A stretch of 64,000 nt of DNA, from the NCBI GenBank assembly GCA_934717745.1, contig CAKUZB010000001.1, forward strand, positions 124,001 to 188,000, in the 5' to 3' direction. This document shows, in pieces, positions 51,866 to 60,699 of this stretch (position 1 is its first letter; each line of letters opens with the position of its first letter). The position numbers were made by a program, and so were the translations under genes. This DNA is from an uncultured Candidatus Melainabacteria bacterium (GTDB lineage: Bacteria > Cyanobacteriota > Vampirovibrionia > Gastranaerophilales > Gastranaerophilaceae). The notes below the pieces were generated by a model that saw nothing but the letters and a program-made list of their open reading frames with translations, ran no database searches and was not told where the DNA came from.

Positions 51866-51873
51866 TATTTTTG

Positions 51874-51882
51874 TGGTATAAT
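51874..51882 (+). promoter_or_regulatory. Extended -10 of the membrane methyltransferase gene
   Basis: TGGTATAAT: TATAAT at 51877-51882 with the TG extension; no good -35, and the repeats lie directly upstream, suggesting regulated transcription. Confidence 0.6.
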
Positions 51883-51910
51883 AGGTGAAAATTAAATAAG
51901 GAAAAGGGTT

Positions 51911-53131
51911 ATGTGTGATATTGATTACGAAAAAATGAGCGAGCAAGAAGCCAAAGATTACTTTAATAAAAATTATAATATTTCTTATGTAGACGAAAAT
52001 CTTCCAACTCCGCCAAAAGAGTTATTTTTCAAGCATTATGTATCTTCTGCCTTTGTTTATGCAGTTGCTCTTATGATTTTTTTATTTAATCCGTTTTATG
52101 TTGATCTTTTTAATGGACACCCTTATATAAAAGAAAGTACTGTTTGGATTTTCTTTGCATATTTAATCTTTGCACCGATTTGTTTATGGATTTTTAAGCC
52201 AAAAACAGTATATGCTTCTCACAGTGTGGAAGTTATTAACTACTTATTAAAACTTATAAAAAGAGAAGGTTTAAAAAAAGATGCAAATTCTATAGAAGTT
52301 ATTCAATGGCTAAAACCAACTTATAAGCAACAACAATCTTTGATTTTGTATTTTATTAAATTTTATTTTGGACCTCAATTGTTAGTATGGTCATTTACGC
52401 ATTTCGGAAATGTTTATGCTGATATTATGAAGGTTATAAACTTGAATAATATTACTTTGAAAGTATACACAGTTGACCAAATCTTAAATGTTCCAAGTTT
52501 GGTTTTGAAATATAGAAGTTTGGTATTTTTGGCAGGATTATCATTCTTGTATTTTATTGATACGGTAATCTTTGCTTTTGGCTATTTGACCGAATTAACT
52601 TTCTTGAGAAATCGTATTAGAACTGTAGAAAGTACAGCGTTAGGTTTGTTCTTCTGCTTGTGTTGTTATCCGACATTTTCATCAGTAACCGCAAGTGTTG
52701 TTCCTTGGGAACATAGCGAAAGCAATTTTAACGGACTTTGTGCAGATCCATTGAATTGGCCGGTTTGGGTTCTTATGGGAATAGCATTTGTTTCAGTTGC
52801 TCTTTATGCTTCTGCATCAGTTGCGTTGTTTACTAAAGCAAGCAATTTAACAAATCGTGGTACGGTTACTTGTTTCCCTTACAGTATTGTAAGACACCCG
52901 GCGTACTCTGCTAAAATTTTAATGTGGCTTGTTGGTTCTATTGTTGCAATCAAAGTATTTATTCAAAATTCGCAATGGGCAGGTTTGATTTTTTATGTTC
53001 TGGGTGTAACTACTTGGATTTTTATTTACTATATGAGGTCAATTACTGAAGAAAGACATTTATATAAAGATCCGGATTACAGAGCATATTGCAAAAAAGT
53101 TAAATATAAATTTATTCCAAAAGTTTGGTAA
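51911..53131 (+). CDS. Integral membrane methyltransferase, ICMT/PEMT-like
   Basis: 406 residues with about eight membrane spans. The C-terminal part holds the family block: CFPYSIVRHPAYSAKIL (cofactor-binding RHPxY), then a span and RSITEERHLYKDPDYRAYCKKV with the Glu-Glu-Arg pair. This block binds S-adenosylmethionine in isoprenylcysteine- and phospholipid-methyltransferases. The N-terminal 250 residues are an extra membrane domain I do not recognise, so the substrate is unknown. AAGGAAAAGGG lies before the ATG. Its control region contains the 28-bp repeats. Confidence 0.82.
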   Translation: MCDIDYEKMSEQEAKDYFNKNYNISYVDENLPTPPKELFFKHYVSSAFVYAVALMIFLFNPFYVDLFNGHPYIKESTVWIFFAYLIFAPICLWIFKPKTVYASHSVEVINYLLKLIKREGLKKDANSIEVIQWLKPTYKQQQSLILYFIKFYFGPQLLVWSFTHFGNVYADIMKVINLNNITLKVYTVDQILNVPSLVLKYRSLVFLAGLSFLYFIDTVIFAFGYLTELTFLRNRIRTVESTALGLFFCLCCYPTFSSVTASVVPWEHSESNFNGLCADPLNWPVWVLMGIAFVSVALYASASVALFTKASNLTNRGTVTCFPYSIVRHPAYSAKILMWLVGSIVAIKVFIQNSQWAGLIFYVLGVTTWIFIYYMRSITEERHLYKDPDYRAYCKKVKYKFIPKVW

Positions 53132-53139
53132 TTTTAAAA

Positions 53140-54210
53140 TTATTTAACTTCTAATTCGCAACACATTTGGCAAGCACCAAAAACTTTTGAAACTTTTAGA
53201 TTTTTTCTAAAGCAACAGTAATTTGGTTTGTTGAAAATTTCTTTTATTGAATTTTCTTTTACATTTCCTATTTTCTCTGATAAACAAGGGTAAACATTAC
53301 CTTCCGGAGTTATAAATGTATTTGAAAACGGGAATTTACAAGGTTTATAAATTTCGTTTACAGGCATGTCTTTTGGTGTGTTGAAAAATTTTTCAATGCT
53401 TTCAAGCGGATTTTTAGAGTTTTCAAATTTTGGTGAAAATCTTATTAATGTTTTAGAATTTTTCTTCATGCTTTCAATTTCTTTGAAAACTTCTTTGAAA
53501 TGCTCTATATCAAAGTATTTTTGAATTGGGTAATTTTCATTGAATTCCGGTATGAAGCAATCAAAAAGTTTTGAGTTTTGTTTTAAATTGTTGTTTCTTA
53601 AAAAAGAAATCGATAAAAATTCGAAATTCATATCAGAACAAAGTTTGTATAATTTTGGCAAATCGTCGAGATTATTTTCTAAAACAATGGTTTTAATATC
53701 TACCATTGGTCGTTTTTGGCGAGAATTTAAGTTATCAAGATTTTGCATAATTTTATCAAAAATTCCTGCTTGATTTCTGTTTTTATCGTGATTTTCTCCG
53801 TATCCGTCAAGCGAAACTGATAATAGAACCATTTTTGTTCGAATAAACGCATCAATAATCTCATCATTGATTAAAATTCCGTTTGAAACAACATTAACTT
53901 TTCCAAGAGTTTTTTTACAAGCATAATTTAAAATATCTATAAAATCCTTACGTATAAGAGGTTCTCCGCCAACAAGAGTTACAAGTGAATAAAATGGAAT
54001 TTGGTCTATAATATTAAACCAATCTTGAGTTGTAAGTTCTTGTTTGTTGCGGTCTTGACCCACATAGCAATATGGACATTGCAGGTTGCAACGATATGTT
54101 AATTCAAAAAAGTATCGCAACGGCATTAAAGCCTTGCCGTATTTGGAATTATACGCAGGAAGAGCGTATAGATTTCTGAACATATCAAAAAGTTTTGAAT
54201 AGTTTATCAT
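53140..54210 (-). CDS. Radical SAM/SPASM-domain protein
   Basis: 356 residues. The 4Fe-4S motif CNLQCPYC (CxxxCxxC) lies near residue 40, followed by LVGGEPLIRKDF and VVSNGILI, typical of the radical SAM barrel. The C-terminus has a SPASM-like set of cysteines (CKFPFSN, YPCLSEKIGN, CCFRK, CQMCCELE) for further clusters. Relatives modify peptides or act in cofactor synthesis; no precursor-peptide gene was seen beside it. TATAAT on the minus strand (54217-54222) ends six bases before the ATG, so the mRNA is probably leaderless. Confidence 0.88.
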   Translation of the reverse strand: MINYSKLFDMFRNLYALPAYNSKYGKALMPLRYFFELTYRCNLQCPYCYVGQDRNKQELTTQDWFNIIDQIPFYSLVTLVGGEPLIRKDFIDILNYACKKTLGKVNVVSNGILINDEIIDAFIRTKMVLLSVSLDGYGENHDKNRNQAGIFDKIMQNLDNLNSRQKRPMVDIKTIVLENNLDDLPKLYKLCSDMNFEFLSISFLRNNNLKQNSKLFDCFIPEFNENYPIQKYFDIEHFKEVFKEIESMKKNSKTLIRFSPKFENSKNPLESIEKFFNTPKDMPVNEIYKPCKFPFSNTFITPEGNVYPCLSEKIGNVKENSIKEIFNKPNYCCFRKNLKVSKVFGACQMCCELEVK

Positions 54211-54236
54211 GTAATAATTATAACATTAAAAATGGT

Positions 54237-54264
54237 TTTACATAAAATATTTTTTGAGTAAAAT
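54237..54264 (+). promoter_or_regulatory. Promoter of rimI (leaderless type)
   Basis: TTTACA (54237-54242), 16-base spacer, TAAAAT (54259-54264), seven bases to the ATG. Confidence 0.6.
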
Positions 54265-54271
54265 TATAAGT

Positions 54272-54799
54272 ATGGAAAAGTTTTCTGTAAAAATATTACC
54301 GATGACAAAAGATGACATTGACGGTATTCTAAAAATTGAAGAAGCGTCTTATGGTGAACATCACTGGTCAAAAGATTCTTTCTATTCGGAGTTGAATAAT
54401 CAACTTGCGAGATATTTTTGTGCTTTTGATGAAAATAATAATCTTTTGGGTTATGCCGGAAGTTGGTTGATTGTTGACGAAGCACATGTTACAAATATCT
54501 CGGTTTCTCCTGAAAATAGACGAAAATACATAGGTGAGGCTCTTTTGGTTGCTATAATTGAGGCTTGTTACAAGGAAATGGTAAAATATTTAACTCTTGA
54601 GGTTAGAGTTAGCAATACGCCGGCGATTGGATTATACGAAAAATATGCGTTTAAATCTCTTGGAACAAGAAAAGGTTATTATCAAAATAACAATGAAGAT
54701 GCTTTGATTATGTGGACAGAAAATATTTTTTGGGATAAATTTAAAGAAAAATATAACCAAAATCTTGAACAATTAAACAAAAAGATAACAATCTTATGA
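54272..54799 (+). CDS. rimI: GNAT acetyltransferase, RimI-like
   Basis: 175 residues. GNAT core: DIDGILKIEEASYGEHHWSKDSF (the RimI-like W-x-x-x-x-F element; quoted in part), LLGYAGSWLIVDEAHVTNIS, the acetyl-CoA loop SPENRRKYIGEALL and the RimI-typical LEVRVSNTPAIGLYEKYAF. RimI acetylates the N-terminus of ribosomal protein S18 and others. An in-frame TTG at 54254 is rejected because the -10 box lies within that extension. It overlaps bioY by 4 bases. Confidence 0.88.
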   Translation: MEKFSVKILPMTKDDIDGILKIEEASYGEHHWSKDSFYSELNNQLARYFCAFDENNNLLGYAGSWLIVDEAHVTNISVSPENRRKYIGEALLVAIIEACYKEMVKYLTLEVRVSNTPAIGLYEKYAFKSLGTRKGYYQNNNEDALIMWTENIFWDKFKEKYNQNLEQLNKKITIL

Positions 54800-55479
54800 A
54801 AATAGAAAAACCAGAAATAGTTAAAAAAGAAAATGTTTTTAAATATAACGGTGAACCTGCAAAAATGACTTTAGGAACAGTTATATTAACTTGTTTGTGC
54901 ACTTTTTTATTAATTATTGCAACGTTTACTCAATTTTCGTTTACGCATTTTATAATACCGGCGGATTTTATGAATTATCTTTCCGGAGATAGTGTTGACG
55001 TAAAGCAACACTTTTTTAAATATTACAGATATATTCCTCAAATTCCTGTAATTTTATTTATTGCAGGCTTGTTGGGTAAAGTTTTTGGTGTAATTGCGGT
55101 TTTATGTTATATCGTTATCGGGCTTTTTGTCTACCCTGTGTTTGCATTAGGTGGCGGGCCTTCCTACGTTTTTGAATATAATTTTGGTTATATTTTGGCG
55201 TATATTCCGGCAGTATTTTTCTCTGCGTCAATTTTGAAGAATGGTTTTTCTCTTAAAAATGTTTTGCAAGCCTCTCTTGTAGCGGTTTTGACAATACATT
55301 TAATCGGAATTTTATATACGTTATTTATTGGTGCGATTAGTCAAACGGCTAACACCCTTTTAATTGGCTGGATTATCGCTCAAAGTGGTATGAAAATCTT
55401 GTACGACTTTGTCTTTAGTGTTCTTGCGTTGCTTATTTCTGAGTGGGTAAAACGCTTTTTGTGGATTACTATGTGTTAA
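54796..55479 (+). CDS. bioY: BioY-family substrate-binding membrane protein (biotin uptake)
   Basis: 227 residues, about six spans. The central block QIPVILFIAGLLGKVFGVIA, YIVIGLFVYPVFALGGGPSY and FNFGYILAYIPAVFFSASIL-like sequence (54796 frame, about residues 75-155) follows the BioY pattern. BioY binds biotin and works alone or with an ECF energising module. The N-terminal 45 residues are a longer lead than usual. The ATG overlaps the rimI stop. No biotin synthesis genes are nearby. Confidence 0.83.
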   Translation: MKIEKPEIVKKENVFKYNGEPAKMTLGTVILTCLCTFLLIIATFTQFSFTHFIIPADFMNYLSGDSVDVKQHFFKYYRYIPQIPVILFIAGLLGKVFGVIAVLCYIVIGLFVYPVFALGGGPSYVFEYNFGYILAYIPAVFFSASILKNGFSLKNVLQASLVAVLTIHLIGILYTLFIGAISQTANTLLIGWIIAQSGMKILYDFVFSVLALLISEWVKRFLWITMC

Positions 55480-55566
55480 TAAGTGTTAAGTTTTTGCCAA
55501 CAAACTAGCAAATGTTTTTTTTACGCACTTTGTTATTAATGTGTAGTTTAAATAAAAGGAGTTAAA

Positions 55567-55716
55567 ATGACATCAGCAGAAGCCAAAGAAAAAACAGAAA
55601 AATTGTCTAACAAAGATGAATTTGAATCTTATTTAAAAAAGCAATGCTTAAAAACAACTTTCAATGGCATCGAAATCGAGTCATTTTCTTGGTATAAGAA
55701 AATGCTTGGCATTTAA
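55567..55716 (+). CDS. Small charged protein, 49 residues
   Basis: Begins MTSAEAKEKTEKLSNKDEF and ends FSWYKKMLGI. Perfect AGGAG 5 bases before the ATG and a strong terminator after the stop, so a genuine short gene is likely. Soluble, helical; not recognised. Confidence 0.65.
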   Translation: MTSAEAKEKTEKLSNKDEFESYLKKQCLKTTFNGIEIESFSWYKKMLGI

Positions 55717-55742
55717 TTAAGAATTTTAAAAATTTAATAAAC

Positions 55743-55776
55743 AAAAAGGAATATTTTTCTAATATTCCTTTTTTAT
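55743..55776 (+). terminator. Terminator
   Basis: AAAAAGGAATATT (55743-55755)/AATATTCCTTTTT (55761-55773), perfect 13-bp stem ending in T residues. Confidence 0.85.
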
Positions 55777-55826
55777 TGACCACGAAGAATTATAATGTTA
55801 AAATTGATAAAAAAGGGGATTTATTC

Positions 55827-56549
55827 ATGAAAAAATATAGAAACGCATTTACGACAGCAGAGGTTTTGATAACGTTGCTTATTATTGGTTTAATTGCGTC
55901 GATTACAATAATTACTTTATCTCAAGAAACTTCAGGCAGAGAAAAAATATTAAAGGTTAAAAAGGGTTTTTCTGTTGTTTCAAATGCTTATGATAATGCT
56001 TTGACTGAATTTGGACCTACTTATGAATGGGAATCTATGGGGGCAGATGCTTTTTCTTATAAAATTGGTAAAGGATTAAATTTAGCAAAAAATTGTGGTA
56101 TAGATAATACTTTAAAAAAAGGTAATGAATGTTTTCCGGATTGTCCAAAAATTTATAAAGCGGGTAGTAATGATACTTTAGATGTTTGCTCGTCATCGCA
56201 AGTTTCAAAAATGATGTCAGCAGATGGTTTTTCCTATGCTTTTCAAATTGAAGACCCGATTTGCTCTGTAGATGTTACAAATAAGAATGAAAGTGCCTCA
56301 AAATACATGAAAGAAATTTGTGGAACATTTTTAATGGATATTGATTCTTCAAAAACTGCAAGAAATAAAAACTTTTATGGACGAGATTTATTTTTGTTTT
56401 ACATAACAAGAGAAGGGCTAATTCCAACAGGTTTAGATATTGATGTTAAATATCCTAAAAAAGATGGCGAATGTAAACAAACCGTTTTGAAAAATGAATT
56501 CGGTTGTTCTGCATTAATGGTTTATGGCGATGGAAAACTTGAAAAATAA
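55827..56549 (+). CDS. Type IV prepilin-like protein (1)
   Basis: 240 residues from the ATG at 55827 (AAAAGGGGAT 7 bases upstream). Class III signal: short basic leader KKYRNA, cleavage before FTTAEVLITLLIIGLIA with Glu at position +5 of the mature form, then a hydrophobic helix. The globular part has eight Cys residues (CGI, CFPDCP, CSSS, CSVD, CGTF, CKQ, CSAL) that could pair in disulfides. Similar in plan to the protein at 56626 (MSADGFSYAF vs MASGFSVGL; LFLFYITREGLIPTG vs LFEFYLTRQGFYPVG). Role as minor pilin or pseudopilin is likely but no pilus machinery is in view. Confidence 0.82.
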   Translation: MKKYRNAFTTAEVLITLLIIGLIASITIITLSQETSGREKILKVKKGFSVVSNAYDNALTEFGPTYEWESMGADAFSYKIGKGLNLAKNCGIDNTLKKGNECFPDCPKIYKAGSNDTLDVCSSSQVSKMMSADGFSYAFQIEDPICSVDVTNKNESASKYMKEICGTFLMDIDSSKTARNKNFYGRDLFLFYITREGLIPTGLDIDVKYPKKDGECKQTVLKNEFGCSALMVYGDGKLEK

Positions 56550-56625
56550 ATGTTTTTCTCTGTTCATATTTTATTGACAATGAAAAAGACCGATGTTATA
56601 ATGTTCCAAAAAGAAAGAGGTTTAT

Positions 56626-57420
56626 ATGAATTTTAAGAAAACATTAGCATTTACACTTGCGGAAACGCTTATTGTAATGGGTGTTATCGGTATTGTTGCA
56701 ACTTTGACAATCCCATCATTAACAAACAGTACTAATAATAAAGACGTAGTGGCAAAAGTTAGAAAAGCACATTCAAACTTAGAAGATGCGTTTGGACGTA
56801 TGATTGCTGAATACGGTGAAACAAACGAATGGTCTTCATTTGATACAAATACAGTTGGTGATAGATTGATTACATCAATGAAATTGACTAAAAACTGTAA
56901 AGCAACTGCTTCAGGCAATTGTTTTTCAGGTTCAACAAAGATTTTTAACTCTAGTGGTACAGGTGTTGATAATGTTCACTCAAACACAAGTGTATACAAA
57001 TTCTTAATGGCTAGTGGTTTTTCAGTTGGGTTATATGTTGATAACACATCTTGTACTCAAAATGTAGCATCAAATGATAAAAAAGACCAAGTTCCTCAAG
57101 CATTAAAAGAGGTTTGTGGTGTTGCTTTGGTTGATATTGACGGCCCTGGAAAAGGTAAACATAAACACGGTACAGACTTGTTTGAATTTTATCTAACAAG
57201 ACAAGGTTTCTATCCTGTTGGTTTCGAAGGTGATGATAAGTTTAAATACATTGATAACTGTACAAAAACAGGTTCAAATGTAACTGCTGATTCTCAAGCA
57301 TGTACTGCGTGGGTTGTTAATAACGGTAACTTAGATTACAAGAAAACAAATAGTGAAGGTAAATGTATTTCAAATACAACAAAAGTTCTTGACCTATCAT
57401 CAAATATTTCTTGTGATTAA
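56626..57420 (+). CDS. Type IV prepilin-like protein (2)
   Basis: 264 residues. Class III signal MNFKKTLA before FTLAETLIVMGVIGIVATLT, Glu at +5. Globular domain with paired Cys (NCKATASGNC, SCTQN, VCGVALVDIDGPGKG, NCTK, ACTAW, KCIS, SCD). Paralogue of the protein at 55827, from which it is separated by 76 bases with its own promoter-like TATAAT (56597-56602). AAGAGG before the ATG. Substrate of a type IV pilus or type II secretion-like machine. Confidence 0.85.
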   Translation: MNFKKTLAFTLAETLIVMGVIGIVATLTIPSLTNSTNNKDVVAKVRKAHSNLEDAFGRMIAEYGETNEWSSFDTNTVGDRLITSMKLTKNCKATASGNCFSGSTKIFNSSGTGVDNVHSNTSVYKFLMASGFSVGLYVDNTSCTQNVASNDKKDQVPQALKEVCGVALVDIDGPGKGKHKHGTDLFEFYLTRQGFYPVGFEGDDKFKYIDNCTKTGSNVTADSQACTAWVVNNGNLDYKKTNSEGKCISNTTKVLDLSSNISCD

Positions 57421-57442
57421 TCAAGTTTTAGATACAAAAAGT

Positions 57443-57477
57443 AAAAAAGGAATTGCAATTTCGCAGTTCCTTTTTTT
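57443..57477. terminator. Terminator between the prepilin-like and S66 genes
   Basis: AAAAAAGGAATTGC (57443-57456)/GCAGTTCCTTTTTT (57463-57476), one GT pair, T-rich; convergent genes share it. Confidence 0.8.
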
Positions 57478-57482
57478 AGTGA

Positions 57483-58370
57483 TTATAAAATTTTAAAAAG
57501 ACCTTCATTAATTGTCGCTTTTGTACCAATAGGAACGGTTATTTTGTTTTTGTTGTGAGAAATTTTAAATCCGCCAAGAGTAGGTACGTTTAGTTTATTT
57601 GTGATTTCTTTGAATAAATCTTCCAGCCATTCTTTGTTGTCAACGTCAGTAAAATCGCCTAAAATCAAACCTTTTATATTTTTATTAAACTTTTCGATGT
57701 TCAATAGTTGATGAAACATTTTGTCTATTTTATATACAGGTTCATTCAGATCTTCCGCAAAGAAAATGAAATCTTCTTCAGGAATAAAATCAATTCCGCA
57801 AAGAGAAACAATTGTTGATAAATTACCACCAAAGGTTATACCGCTTACGTTACCCCCTTTATATATCTTTTTTGCAGAGTAACTTTTAGAGGTTTCTGTA
57901 GTAATTGCTTCTAAAAAGTTTGTAAGCGTATATTTGCAGACATTTTTTGTTCCAAAATCGCTTTGGAACATTGGTGCGTGGTATGTTATAAGCCCTGCCC
58001 GTTTCAAAAACATTGTGCAAAGTGCAGTAATATCTGAATATCCTGCAAAAATTTTCGGGTTATTTTTTATCAAATTGTAGTCAATTTTGTTGATTAACCT
58101 TATTGAGCCATAACCACCTCTAAGGCAAAAGATTGCTTTGATTTCAGGGTTAGCAAAAAGGTCGTGTATATCTTCTAATTTTTCTTCATCAGAGCCGGCA
58201 AGGTAGCGATTTTTTTTAAAAATATTTTTGCCAAAAACAATTTTGTATCCAAGATTTTCAAAGTATTCTTTTGCAAATATTGCTTGTTCTTCACTATCTA
58301 CGCAACCCGCAGGTGCAATTATTCCGATTTTATCATTTAATTTTAACTTTTTGGGTTTAATTAAATTCAT
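57483..58370 (-). CDS. ldcA: LD-carboxypeptidase (peptidase family S66)
   Basis: 295 residues. Cleaves the terminal D-Ala from murein tetrapeptides for recycling. Catalytic elements: Ser in FAGYSDITALC, Glu in FFAEDLNEPVYKID, His in FKISHNKNKITVPIGTKA; the CLRGGYGSIRLINKIDY loop is typical of the family. MccF-type immunity proteins share the fold, but length and motifs fit LdcA. No signal peptide, so cytoplasmic. AAAGGATTG precedes the ATG. Confidence 0.9.
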   Translation of the reverse strand: MNLIKPKKLKLNDKIGIIAPAGCVDSEEQAIFAKEYFENLGYKIVFGKNIFKKNRYLAGSDEEKLEDIHDLFANPEIKAIFCLRGGYGSIRLINKIDYNLIKNNPKIFAGYSDITALCTMFLKRAGLITYHAPMFQSDFGTKNVCKYTLTNFLEAITTETSKSYSAKKIYKGGNVSGITFGGNLSTIVSLCGIDFIPEEDFIFFAEDLNEPVYKIDKMFHQLLNIEKFNKNIKGLILGDFTDVDNKEWLEDLFKEITNKLNVPTLGGFKISHNKNKITVPIGTKATINEGLFKIL

Positions 58371-58374
58371 ATAC

Positions 58375-58403
58375 TTTTCAATCCTTTTTGATTAGGTTAT
58401 AAT
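58375..58403 (+). promoter_or_regulatory. Promoter of dnaX (leaderless type)
   Basis: TTTTCA (58375-58380), 17-base spacer, TATAAT (58398-58403), six bases to the ATG. Confidence 0.65.
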
Positions 58404-58409
58404 AATAAC

Positions 58410-60428
58410 ATGAATGAAAAATATGTTCCATTATACAGAAAATATAGACCTCAAATTTTAGAGGAAGTTGTTGGTCAAGAACATGTAAAAAAGGCTCTTA
58501 CAAACGCAATTAGTTTAAACAAAATTTCTCACGCATACTTGTTTACCGGCCCAAGAGGTACTGGTAAAACTTCCACTGCGAGAATTCTTGCTAAGTCTTT
58601 AAATTGTGTGAATGGCCCGACAGTTAAACCTTGTGGGAAATGTGCAAGTTGTCTTGATATTGCTAATTCAACACCAATTGATGTGATAGAAATTGATGCT
58701 GCAAGTAATCGTTCTGTAAATGACGCACAAAATATTTTGGAAAAAATTCAATATGCACCTGTAAATGGAAAATATAAAATTTACATCATCGACGAAGTTC
58801 ACATGTTGACGGTACAAGCCTTTAATGCTCTTTTAAAGACTTTGGAAGAACCGCCTGAGAATGTTGTGTTTATTCTTGCAACGACAGAAGTTCACAAGGT
58901 TTTGGACACTATCAAAAGTCGTTGTCAAAGATTTGATTTCAAAAGAATTACAACAGATGATATTGCAAAACACTTAAAACACATTGCTGAGTTAGAAAAA
59001 ATTAATATTGAAGACGACGCAATTATGACAATTGCAAAAAATTCGGCAGGCGGAATGCGTGATAGTTTAGCATTGTTAGACCAATTGAGTGTTTTAGATA
59101 CAGATAAGGCGATTACAACAGAGGATATAAATTCTTTGTTAGGTCGTTTGTCTTTTGATGTCTTAAATCGTTTGTCTGGCTGCATTATTAAATCAAATCC
59201 AAACGATGCAATTGAAATTTTGGAAGAAATTTATAATTCCGGAAACGAGCCATCTCAAATTCTTTTGAATTTGTTGGATTATTTTAAAAATTTATTGATT
59301 GTAAAAAACTGCAAATCAAATGTGATTTTAGATTTGACCCAAACGACAGAGGCTCAATCAGATGCTTTAAAACAACAAGCAAATTCACTCGAAACTCATC
59401 AAATTGTTTTTTTGATTGAACGTACTTCTTACTATATAAACGAGTTGCGTACGACAACAAATCAACATACTTGGCTTGAAGTTGCGATGATAGATTTGGC
59501 TAATTTGACGGAAAATACAAAACTTGTGGATTTACAAAATCGTTTGTTGAAGTTAGAAAATTCTGAAGATATTTCAACCTCTGTTCCAAATTACAAAACT
59601 CCACCATTGCCTGTTCATAAACCTGTTATGAAGCCTGCGGGAGTTGTTTCACCACAAACAATGCCACCAATTTCAAAACTTTCGGAAACAGTAAGCCAAA
59701 CAATAAAAGTTGAAAATATTGAAGAAATTTCAGAAGAAAAGGGTGTTAAAAAATCTGAAATAAAAGTTGAAGAAACTATTCAAAATAAGCAACCTCAAGA
59801 GGTTAATGTTCAACCGCAAGAAGATTTTTCTCCTGTTCCAATGAGTTCAAATGAAGTTAAAACAAATGACTTGGCTGAATTATGGCGAGGACTTATTGAA
59901 AATATTGCCAGTGTTCCAACAAAACAATTGTTGCTTCAACTTGCAAAACCTGTTGAAATAACCCCTGAAAATGTTGTTATTACAATGAAATCAGAAAGTT
60001 TTATTAAACAATTAAATGAATCTTCTAAAAAACAAACGTTGATAGATGCGGTAGATACATTATTTGGGCAAAAGAATTCAAATGTCATAATTCGCTTGCC
60101 ACAAGCAACTGATGTTGAGGTTAATGTATCTGTAAATTCGCAAAAAGAACATGAACCTGAGAAAAAGACTAGTGAGGTTGCAAATTCGCAACCAAAAATG
60201 GAGTCTAATCAAAAGTCTGCAACACCGGTAACTTCGCAATCTGTTCAAGAAAAAAATGAAGAAGTAAAAATGGTTGAGGTTACAAAAGATGTTTTTAAAC
60301 CAACGGATAACCCTGAAATGGTTGAAGTTGTCGAAGTAACAGAAGTTAAACCTGCTTCAAAAATGGACGTTTTGTCTGATCAGGCCAGAATGGTTAAAGA
60401 CTTGTTTGACGGAAAAATTGTTGAATAG
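58410..60428 (+). CDS. dnaX: DNA polymerase III subunits gamma/tau
   Basis: Clamp-loader ATPase of the replicative polymerase. 672 residues. N-terminal YRPQILEEVVGQEHVKKAL, Walker A GPRGTGKTS (about 47), zinc-binding Cys set around PCGKCASC, Walker B IIDEVHMLT, sensor ATTEVHKV and SRCQRFDF. Domain III follows to about 370, then a long P/Q/E/V-rich linker and a tau-like C-terminal region (about 485-560, LWRGLIENIASVPTKQ). Full-length tau frame is open. The mRNA looks leaderless: TATAAT six bases before the ATG, no Shine-Dalgarno. Confidence 0.95.
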   Translation: MNEKYVPLYRKYRPQILEEVVGQEHVKKALTNAISLNKISHAYLFTGPRGTGKTSTARILAKSLNCVNGPTVKPCGKCASCLDIANSTPIDVIEIDAASNRSVNDAQNILEKIQYAPVNGKYKIYIIDEVHMLTVQAFNALLKTLEEPPENVVFILATTEVHKVLDTIKSRCQRFDFKRITTDDIAKHLKHIAELEKINIEDDAIMTIAKNSAGGMRDSLALLDQLSVLDTDKAITTEDINSLLGRLSFDVLNRLSGCIIKSNPNDAIEILEEIYNSGNEPSQILLNLLDYFKNLLIVKNCKSNVILDLTQTTEAQSDALKQQANSLETHQIVFLIERTSYYINELRTTTNQHTWLEVAMIDLANLTENTKLVDLQNRLLKLENSEDISTSVPNYKTPPLPVHKPVMKPAGVVSPQTMPPISKLSETVSQTIKVENIEEISEEKGVKKSEIKVEETIQNKQPQEVNVQPQEDFSPVPMSSNEVKTNDLAELWRGLIENIASVPTKQLLLQLAKPVEITPENVVITMKSESFIKQLNESSKKQTLIDAVDTLFGQKNSNVIIRLPQATDVEVNVSVNSQKEHEPEKKTSEVANSQPKMESNQKSATPVTSQSVQEKNEEVKMVEVTKDVFKPTDNPEMVEVVEVTEVKPASKMDVLSDQARMVKDLFDGKIVE

Positions 60429-60542
60429 TTAACGTTTGTAAAGAGTTTTTTAAAAGCATGTTAACATTTTATCTCAATGGGGTAAGTATATATTATATAT
60501 CTTTTTACTTACATACCCTACCTTTATTCTAATGTTACGTTT

Positions 60543-60563
60543 TGCCGTTTTACGGCACTTTTT
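60543..60563 (+). terminator. Terminator-like hairpin after dnaX
   Basis: TGCCGT (60543-60548)/ACGGCA (60552-60557), then CTTTTT. Confidence 0.6.
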
Positions 60564-60605
60564 CTAAAACAATCCTTTATGGTTTTTATATAACAAAAAA
60601 ATAAA

Positions 60606-60693
60606 ATAGATTTGATACGCTTTATGCGTAAAAAGCATCAGATAGGCTCTTTAAAATTCTTGTGTACCGATTAAGTTTATCTGGTGTTTTTTT
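60606..60693 (+). ncRNA. Candidate small RNA or orphan terminator in the dnaX-yhcH gap
   Basis: In the 271-base gap a small hairpin TACGC/GCGTA (60616-60630) is followed by CATCAGATA (60636-60644) pairing with TATCTGGTG (60678-60686, one GT pair) and seven T residues. No plus-strand gene needs this second terminator, since one lies at 60543. No RNA family recognised. Confidence 0.3.
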
Positions 60694-60699
60694 GCGAAT

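Noticed and set aside
40100..51900. Direct repeats (att sites) at the borders of the phage cluster
   Set aside because: By eye no repeat longer than about 10 bases is shared between the two flanks, and no tRNA adjoins either border. A computed comparison would be decisive.
59740..59765. Possible programmed frameshift in dnaX at the A-rich run near 59745
   Set aside because: The run is not the A-AAA-AAG heptamer with a clear hairpin, and the tau frame stays open; no support for a gamma product.
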